64,000 nt of DNA, from assembly GCA_027484575.1 (NCBI GenBank), contig JAIXSQ010000015.1:186001-250000 (forward strand), in the 5' to 3' direction. This DNA comes from Comamonadaceae bacterium. GTDB lineage: Bacteria; Pseudomonadota; Gammaproteobacteria; Burkholderiales; Burkholderiaceae_C. Below the pieces are notes generated by a model that worked only from the letters and a program-made list of their open reading frames with translations, was not told the DNA's origin and did not search any database. A program made the position numbers and the translations under genes. Shown one piece after another: positions 58,339-64,000 of this stretch. Position 1 is the stretch's first letter; the number at the start of each line of letters is the position of its first letter.

Positions 58339-58362
58339 CTTGTATGCAAGATGCGATGCAAG
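58339..58362. promoter_or_regulatory. GntR-type operator between divergent operons
   Basis: The palindrome CTTGTATGCAAG (58339-58350) matches the TTGTATNCAA operators of FCD GntR proteins. A second ATGCAAG half-site follows 12 bp later (58356-58362). It lies 16 bp before the atzF start and could block both divergent promoters. The GntR gene closes the minus operon. Confidence 0.7.
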
Positions 58363-58468
58363 CGGCGTGCCAAGCGCGTCGCGGCGGTGCGCGGCCGGCA
58401 GTGCGCGCCGTCCTGGCCGCGGCGCGACGCGCGCGCCCGCTGGCCTGCATCCTGCTATCGCCCCGGGC

Positions 58469-59755
58469 ATGACGACCACGCTCCACGACCTGCTGCTCAC
58501 CGGCGGCCACCTCGTCGACCCGGCCCAGGGCATCGACGGCCCGCGCGACCTCGCGATCCACGGGGGCCGCATTGCGGCGGTGCTGCCGCCCGGCACGCCG
58601 GTGCAGGCGCGCGAGCGCATCGACGTGCGCGACCGGCTGGTGATCCCCGGGATGATCGACACGCACGCGCACGTGTTCGAGCACGTGACGGGCCGCTTCG
58701 GCCTGGAGGCCGACCTGTGCGGCGTGCGTTCGGGCGTGACCACGCTGGTCGACCAGGGCGGCCCCTCGTGCATCACGCTGCCGGCCTTCCGGGCGCACGT
58801 GGCGCAAGCCAAGGCCACGCGTGTGTACGCCTACCTGTCGGCCTACCTGGTGGGCGGCCTGGAGGGCCATGCCTACCCGGCGCTGTACCGGCCCGACTGC
58901 GTCGACGAGGACGCCACCGTGCACGCGGCCCTGGCCAACCCCGACCTGGTGCGCGGCTTCAAGGCCCATGCCGAGCTGGGCGGCTTCGCCCGCTGGGGCA
59001 TCGAGGTGATGGCCAAGTCGGCCCGCATCGCGCGGCGGGCGGAGCTGCCGCTGTACATCCACTTCGGCCAGCTCTGGCCGCTGCCCGGCGAGGGCGCCAA
59101 CGGCGTGGACCCCGACACCATCCTGGGCCAGGTGGTGCCGCTGCTCAAGGCGGGCGACATCCTCGCCCATCCCTTCACGCGGCATCCCGGCGGCTTCGTG
59201 GACCGCGACGGCCGCGTGCACGCCATGGTGCGCGAGGCCCTGGCCATGGGCCTGAAGGTCGACGTGGGCCACGGCTCGCATTTCAGCTACCGCATGGCGC
59301 GCATCGCGCTGGATGCGGGGATCGTGCCGCACACCCTGGGGGCCGACATGCACGGCTACAACACGCAGGTGCCGCAGCCGCCGGGCACGCCCGACCGGCA
59401 TCCCGACCAGGAGCACATGTTCTTCGGCCGCGAGCGCTTCTCGCTGGCCTCGGCCATGACCGCCATGCTGGCGCTGGGCCTGCCGCTGGAGCACGTGGTG
59501 CGCATGGTCACCAGCAACGTGGTCGAGATCTTCGGCCTGCCCCGCGAACTGGGCACGCTGCGCGTGGGCCACCCGGCCGACGTGACCGTGCTGCACGACC
59601 TGCGCGGGCGGTTCGCGCTGCGCGACAACGAAGGCACGCAGCTGGTGGGCGAACGCGCGCTCGCCCCCGACTTCTGCCTGCGCGAGGGGCGCCGGCATGC
59701 GGCCGACGCGTCCATCCTGCCCGGCCTGCAGCGGCTGGCGGACGCCGCGGCATGA
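58469..59755 (+). CDS. Amidohydrolase/deacetylase family metallohydrolase
   Basis: The 428-residue metal hydrolase has the entry motif VIPGMIDTHAHVFEH (two His), VRSGVTTLVDQGGPS, the carboxylated-Lys site FKAHAEL, YIHFGQLWPLP, and DVGHGSHFSYRMARIAL near residue 270. It is of the amidohydrolase/deacetylase (dihydroorotase-like) group. The ATG at 58469 lacks a Shine-Dalgarno. It is coupled to the DUF1116 gene by a 4-bp overlap. A cyclic ureide, hydantoin or imide is a likely substrate class, which would feed the amidases on the other strand. Confidence 0.87.
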   Translation: MTTTLHDLLLTGGHLVDPAQGIDGPRDLAIHGGRIAAVLPPGTPVQARERIDVRDRLVIPGMIDTHAHVFEHVTGRFGLEADLCGVRSGVTTLVDQGGPSCITLPAFRAHVAQAKATRVYAYLSAYLVGGLEGHAYPALYRPDCVDEDATVHAALANPDLVRGFKAHAELGGFARWGIEVMAKSARIARRAELPLYIHFGQLWPLPGEGANGVDPDTILGQVVPLLKAGDILAHPFTRHPGGFVDRDGRVHAMVREALAMGLKVDVGHGSHFSYRMARIALDAGIVPHTLGADMHGYNTQVPQPPGTPDRHPDQEHMFFGRERFSLASAMTAMLALGLPLEHVVRMVTSNVVEIFGLPRELGTLRVGHPADVTVLHDLRGRFALRDNEGTQLVGERALAPDFCLREGRRHAADASILPGLQRLADAAA

Positions 59756-60930
59756 GCGGTTCGGCAGGCGCTGCCCTGCGCGGCCTGCTCGCCGCGCGTG
59801 CGCGGCTGGTGGCCGTGCGCCGCGCCGGCGATGCGCTGGGGCTGGGCCCCCACGAACTGCTCCATGCCGGTCCCCCGCTGCAGGATCCGCGGCGACCGCC
59901 CCCCGTGCTGCAGGCGGCCGCGGCCGCGGTGCTGGTGCACGAAGGCCGCGCCGCCGGCACCGGGGCCGCGCTGGCCCTGCTGGCCGGCGGCGCCGTGCGG
60001 CTGGTGCCGGCGCAGGACCGCGGCTGCGTGGTGCCGCTGGCCTGCGTGGTCGGCCCCGGCACGCCGGTGTTCGCGGTCCAGGCGGGCACGGTCCGCCTGC
60101 ACGCCCCCGTGCCCGTGGTGCGCGGTGCCGACCACCGAATGGGTTGGCCCGACCCCGCGGTCGGCGAGCGCCTGCGGCTGCGCGACATCCGCGTGGCGCC
60201 CGGCTGGGCCCGCGTGCTCGCGGCCACGGGGCCGCTGGACCTGGCCGAGCTCGCCGCGATCGGGCTGGCGGCCGGCGACGACCTGCATGTGCGCACCAGC
60301 GCCGCCACCGACGCGCTCGCGCAGGCGGCGCGGCATGCCGGCGAGCACGTGCTGGCCGACGACGTCGAGGCCACGCCGCTGTTCTTCCTCACGCCCTGGA
60401 TGGCCGCCTGCGCCGCGCTGCTGCGCACCGCCGAAGGCGGCGACCTGCCGACGCTGGTCACCCGGGCCGGCGGCAACGGCGACCACTTCGGCATCGCACT
60501 GGCCGGCGCCCCGGGGCACTGGTTCACCACCGAGGCGCAGCCCCCGCACGGGCACCTGGACGGCCGCTGGCCGTCGCAGCCCGTCTGCGGCGCCATCGGG
60601 GACAGCGCGATCGTCGAGGCCTTCGGCACGGGCGGCATGGCGCTGGCCGGCGCGCCCCAGGCGGCGGCCGCCTTCGCCGGCCACCTGCCGGCCGACCACG
60701 CGCAACTGGCCGGGCGCCTGCTGGCGGCGGTGCATCCGCTGCTGGGCAGGCCGGTCGGGCTGGACGCCCGCCGCGTGGTGGACGCGGGCTGCGCGCCGCT
60801 GGTGGCGCTCGCGATGCTGGCCGCCGACGGCCAGGCCGGCCTGGTCGGGCGGGGCCTGTACCGGCCGCCGGTGGACCTGTTCGCGCGGGCGCTGGCCGGC
60901 ACCGGCCTGGCCGCGCCTGCGGGCGCCTAG
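59752..60930 (+). CDS. DUF1116 family protein (YlbE/AllG-like)
   Basis: The 392-residue protein has the DUF1116 pattern FFLTPWMAACAALLRTAEGGDLPTLVTRAGGNGDHFGIALAG near residues 205-245 and CGAIGDSAIVEAFGTGGMALAGAPQAAA near 278-305. In Escherichia coli the relative YlbE (AllG) acts with FdrA (AllF) and YlbF (AllH) as oxamate carbamoyltransferase in allantoin use. Neither partner is in this window, so it may act alone or on a different substrate. It ends with a TAG that overlaps the stop of the convergent kinase. Confidence 0.82.
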   Translation: MSGSAGAALRGLLAARARLVAVRRAGDALGLGPHELLHAGPPLQDPRRPPPVLQAAAAAVLVHEGRAAGTGAALALLAGGAVRLVPAQDRGCVVPLACVVGPGTPVFAVQAGTVRLHAPVPVVRGADHRMGWPDPAVGERLRLRDIRVAPGWARVLAATGPLDLAELAAIGLAAGDDLHVRTSAATDALAQAARHAGEHVLADDVEATPLFFLTPWMAACAALLRTAEGGDLPTLVTRAGGNGDHFGIALAGAPGHWFTTEAQPPHGHLDGRWPSQPVCGAIGDSAIVEAFGTGGMALAGAPQAAAAFAGHLPADHAQLAGRLLAAVHPLLGRPVGLDARRVVDAGCAPLVALAMLAADGQAGLVGRGLYRPPVDLFARALAGTGLAAPAGA

Positions 60931-60932
60931 GC
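60925..60932. other. Palindrome GCCTAGGC joining two convergent stop codons
   Basis: The DUF1116 (TAG 60928-60930) and kinase (TAG 60929-60927) stops share the CTAG centre, with the same surrounding GGGCGCCTAGGCCT as at 9137-9148. Confidence 0.6.
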
Positions 60933-62822
60933 CTCGGCCGCGCGCTGCACGGCGTCGCCGGGCACGGCCTCCTGCCCGCGCAGGCTGTGCAGCGGCCGCG
61001 CCAGCAGCGCCCGCACGGTCGCCGGGTCCACCGGCTTGGTCAGGTGCGCGTCGAAGCCGCTGGCCGCGCTGTGCGCCCGGTCCGCCGCCTGGCCCCAGCC
61101 GGTGACCGCCACCAGCACGGTGCCCTGCGTCGCCGGGTCGGCGCGCAGGGCGCGGGCCACCGCATGGCCGTCCAGGTCGGGCATGCCGATGTCCAGGAAG
61201 GCCAGGTCCGGCGGCTCGCGGCAGGCGGTGGCGATCGCCTCGCGGCCGCCATCGACGACCTGCACGCGGTGGCCCAGCGTCTGCACCAGCGCGCCCAGCG
61301 CCTCCCCGGCATCGTGGTTGTCGTCGGCCACCAGCACGCGGTGGCTGCAGCGCGGGGCCTCGGTCGCTGCACCGCCCCCGGGGTGGGCGCCCGGCGCCCG
61401 ACCCGCGGGCAGGACCGCCCCCGGCAGGGTGATCACGAACTCGCTGCCGTGGCCGCGGCCGGCGCTGCGCGCCAGCACCGAGCCGCCGTGCAGTTCCACC
61501 ACCCCGCGCGTGAGCGCCAGGCCGATGCCCAGGCCGCCCTCGGAGCGGCCGGCCGAGCCCTCGACCTGGCTGAACATGTCGAACACCTGCGGCAGGGCTT
61601 CCGGCGCGATGCCCACGCCCGAGTCGTTGACGGCCAGCTGCAGGTCGGCTCCCCGCCGCACGGCGCGCAGCTGCAGCGAGCCGCCGGGGTCGGTGTACTT
61701 GGCCGCGTTGGTCAGCAGGTTGGTCAGCGCCTGCGCCAGCCGCACCGGGTCGGCGTCCAGCACCACCGGCGCCTCGCCGGGCGGCAGGTGCACCTCGAGC
61801 CGGTGGCGCTTGCGGTCCACCACCGGGCGGGCGGCCTCGACGGCCAGCTGCACCACGTCGGCCAGCACCACCGGTTCGCGCCGCAGCACCAGCTTGCCCT
61901 GCGTGATGCGGGCCACGTCCAGCAGGTCGTCGAGCAGGCTGGCCATGTGGCCCACCTGGCGGCGGATCACGTCGGCCACCCAGGCCAGCCGCCCGCGGTC
62001 CAGGTGGTCCGAGGTCAGCAGCGCCGCCGCGGTGCGCACGGGCGCCAGCGGGTTGCGCAGCTCGTGCGCCAGCGTGGCCAGGAAGCGGTCCTTGCGGCGG
62101 TCCGCCTCGCGCAGGTCGGCGCTGAGCTGGCGCAGCGCCCGCGCGTCGGCCAGCCCGCGGTCGAGGTGGCGCTTGAGCAGGGCGGCGAAGGTGACCACCA
62201 GCAGCAGCGAGGCCAGGCCGGTGGTCACGCCGGTCACGCGCGCCGTGGTGAAGGCTTGCCGTGCATCGTCCCCGCGCACGGCCAGCAGGTGCCGCTCCAC
62301 GTTCGTCATGGCCTCCAGGTGCGCGAGCACGTCCCCCATGCGGCCGGTCGCGGGCCCGGCGGCCACCCGCTGGCGCACGGCCTGGACGTCCTGCGCCGCA
62401 CGCAGCTGCGAGGTCTCGCGCCAGGCCTGGGCGATCTCGCCGATGCCCTGCTCGACGGCGGGAATGCGGGCCTGCTGGTGCGGGTTGTCCACGGTCATGC
62501 GGCGCACCCGGCCCGCGGCGTCGAGTGCGGCCGTGACCGCCGCGTCGAAGCCAGCCAGGTGCTCCGGCTGGCCGGTGATCAGGTAGCGGCGGTGCACCGC
62601 CTCGGCCGTGCGCAGGTTGGCCTGCACCGCCGTGAGGGCGTCGATCACGGCATGCGTGTGCACCACCCAGGCCTCGTTGGCCTGCTGCGCCCGCGTGTTG
62701 CGGTCGTTCAGCAGCAGTGACACCAGCAGCACCAGCGCGAGCACGCAGCCGCCCACCAGCCAGCGGTCGGGCCGGGCGATCAACCGGTCCGAGCGGCGCC
62801 GGCGGTGCAGGGACTCGGTCAT
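60927..62822 (-). CDS. CHASE3-type hybrid sensor histidine kinase
   Basis: The 631-residue protein has a first membrane helix (about 22-42), a periplasmic CHASE3-like helical domain (about 45-190: TAEAVHRRYLITGQPEHLAGFDAAV, HQQARIPAVEQGIGEIAQAW), a second helix (about 197-217), HisKA with AHELRNP (His253), an HATPase domain (DSGVGIAPEALPQVFDMFSQ, GGLGIGLALT) and a C-terminal receiver (Asp544 in LAFLDIGMPD). It resembles the kinase at 45647-47383 in the kinase core. It is convergent with the DUF1116 gene. Confidence 0.92.
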   Translation of the reverse strand: MTESLHRRRRSDRLIARPDRWLVGGCVLALVLLVSLLLNDRNTRAQQANEAWVVHTHAVIDALTAVQANLRTAEAVHRRYLITGQPEHLAGFDAAVTAALDAAGRVRRMTVDNPHQQARIPAVEQGIGEIAQAWRETSQLRAAQDVQAVRQRVAAGPATGRMGDVLAHLEAMTNVERHLLAVRGDDARQAFTTARVTGVTTGLASLLLVVTFAALLKRHLDRGLADARALRQLSADLREADRRKDRFLATLAHELRNPLAPVRTAAALLTSDHLDRGRLAWVADVIRRQVGHMASLLDDLLDVARITQGKLVLRREPVVLADVVQLAVEAARPVVDRKRHRLEVHLPPGEAPVVLDADPVRLAQALTNLLTNAAKYTDPGGSLQLRAVRRGADLQLAVNDSGVGIAPEALPQVFDMFSQVEGSAGRSEGGLGIGLALTRGVVELHGGSVLARSAGRGHGSEFVITLPGAVLPAGRAPGAHPGGGAATEAPRCSHRVLVADDNHDAGEALGALVQTLGHRVQVVDGGREAIATACREPPDLAFLDIGMPDLDGHAVARALRADPATQGTVLVAVTGWGQAADRAHSAASGFDAHLTKPVDPATVRALLARPLHSLRGQEAVPGDAVQRAAEA

Positions 62823-63024
62823 CGGGGGACGATGGCAGCACGGCGGCACGCCGGGACCGGGCGCGCCGCCACAGCGGGCGTCGGCGGGCCGACAGCCGGG
62901 TAGGTCCGTTCCGACGCCCGCGGCACGTCGCCGCCCTCGGCGCAGGCGTCCACCAGCCCCGGGCACGGGCTGCCCCCCGTGCTCGGGTAGAGTCGCCGCG
63001 CTCCCGCGACGACACGACCGACCG

Positions 63025-64000
63025 ATGACCCAGCCCGCCCCCACCCCGTTCCTGCCCGTCGAGGGCGCCGAAGAGGCGCCGCGCGCCACCCGCCTGGACG
63101 ACGTGCGCATCCGCCAGGTCAGCCCGCTGCTGTCGCCGGCCCTGCTGCAGCACGAGCAGCCCGCCGATGCGGCGGTGCAGGCCTTCGTCGAGCGGGCCCG
63201 CGCCCAGGTGGCCGACGTGGTGCACGGCCGCGACCGCCGGCTGCTGGCGGTGGTGGGCCCGTGCTCGATCCACGATGCGGACCAGGCCCTGGACTACGCG
63301 CGCCGGCTGGCGGCGCTGGCGCGCGAGCTGGCGCCGCAGCTGCTGCTGGTCATGCGCGTGTACTTCGAGAAGCCGCGCACCACCGTCGGCTGGAAGGGCT
63401 TCATCAACGACCCGCACCTGGACGGCAGCTTCCGCATCAACGAGGGCCTGCGCAGGGCGCGCCAGCTGCTGCTGGACATCGCCGGCCTGGGCGTGCCCGC
63501 GGCCACCGAGTTTCTGGACCTGCTGAGCCCGCAGTACATCGCCGACCTGGTCAGCTGGGGCGCCATCGGCGCCCGCACCACCGAGAGCCCCAGCCACAGG
63601 CAGCTGGCCTCCGGCCTGAGCTGCCCGATCGGCTTCAAGAACGGCACCGACGGCGGCGTGCAGGTCGCCGCCGACGCGCTGGTGGCCAGCCGCGCGCCGC
63701 ATGCCTTCATGGGCATGACCAAGATGGGCAACGTGGCGGTGTTCGAGACCGCGGGCAACCAGGACGTGCACCTGATCCTGCGCGGCGGCGCGCGCGGCCC
63801 GAACTACGGCGCCGAGGCGGTCGAGGCCGCCTGCGCCGTGCTGCGCAAGGCCGGGCTGGCCGAGCGGGTGATGGTCGACTGCTCGCATGCGAACTCGGCC
63901 AAGGACCCGCAGCGCCAGCTGGCGGTGGCCGAGGACATCGCCGGCCAGCTCGCGGCCGGCGAGCGGCGCATCCTGGGCGTGATGGTGGAGAGCCACCTGA
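63025..64000 (+). CDS. aroG: 3-deoxy-7-phosphoheptulonate synthase, class I (3' end outside window)
   Basis: The visible 325 residues match DAHP synthase: VGPCSIHDADQALDYARRLA, VMRVYFEKPRTTVGWKGFINDPHLDGSF, GARTTESPSHRQLASGLSCPIGFKNGTDG, and MVDCSHANSAKDPQRQ. It condenses phosphoenolpyruvate and erythrose-4-phosphate at the start of the shikimate pathway. About 25-35 residues are missing at the end. It is divergent from the CHASE3 kinase across 202 bp, where a -10-like TAGAGT is at 62988-62993. Which isozyme (AroF/G/H) it is cannot be told. Confidence 0.95.
   Translation, partial: MTQPAPTPFLPVEGAEEAPRATRLDDVRIRQVSPLLSPALLQHEQPADAAVQAFVERARAQVADVVHGRDRRLLAVVGPCSIHDADQALDYARRLAALARELAPQLLLVMRVYFEKPRTTVGWKGFINDPHLDGSFRINEGLRRARQLLLDIAGLGVPAATEFLDLLSPQYIADLVSWGAIGARTTESPSHRQLASGLSCPIGFKNGTDGGVQVAADALVASRAPHAFMGMTKMGNVAVFETAGNQDVHLILRGGARGPNYGAEAVEAACAVLRKAGLAERVMVDCSHANSAKDPQRQLAVAEDIAGQLAAGERRILGVMVESHL

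Overview
This is a very GC-rich stretch of a bacterial chromosome with almost no space between genes. Its gene content points to a soil or water betaproteobacterium of the order Burkholderiales, most likely Comamonadaceae: an orphan tripartite-tricarboxylate (Bug/TctC) receptor, many LysR regulators, a PF10136 'site-specific recombinase' membrane protein, the PA2779/PA2778 pair and many GTG starts. I saw no rRNA, tRNA, insertion sequence, prophage or CRISPR array. The family and genus are inference.

Layout. Positions 1-2752 (minus) hold a receptor / RraA-like aldolase / MFS operon. 2956-9711 carries a lone periplasmic binding protein, two membrane proteins, a nitronate monooxygenase and several tiny genes. 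9736-20662 is a purine uptake and breakdown block: xanthine dehydrogenase xdhAB (minus) faces a LysR gene that leads a BMP-type nucleoside ABC transporter operon, followed by an adenine/adenosine deaminase that has a sigma-54-like promoter. 20679-25710 has an IlvD/Edd-type dehydratase and a LysR gene divergent from glyoxylate carboligase (gcl), which would use glyoxylate, an end product of purine/ureide breakdown. 25859-38231 is mixed: the PA2779/PA2778 pair, an enoyl-CoA hydratase, M14-like and M20 hydrolases, argE, a molybdopterin oxidoreductase coupled to a lipoprotein aminopeptidase and a PHA-granule-type protein, and two LysR genes.

38519-48296 is a signalling block. It starts with a soluble hybrid histidine kinase of about 2,376 residues built on fourteen 92-residue (276-bp) double-HAMP repeats. 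A one-base insertion at about 39927-39928 breaks the reading frame inside this otherwise exactly periodic array. A second hybrid kinase, a small possible winged-helix protein and two DUF5985-like membrane proteins follow with overlapping ends.

48301-60930 is the most distinctive region. A ten-gene minus-strand operon (allophanate hydrolase atzF, a dipeptide-type ABC importer, atzG, atzE, atzH and a GntR/FCD regulator) diverges from an amidohydrolase plus a DUF1116 (YlbE/AllG-like) gene. The divergent gap holds a GntR-type palindrome. The set looks like an import and nitrogen-release system for a carboxybiuret-, oxalurate- or ureide-like compound, without cyanuric acid hydrolase (AtzD) and without the FdrA and YlbF partners of DUF1116. 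The window ends with a CHASE3 hybrid kinase and the 5' part of a DAHP synthase gene.
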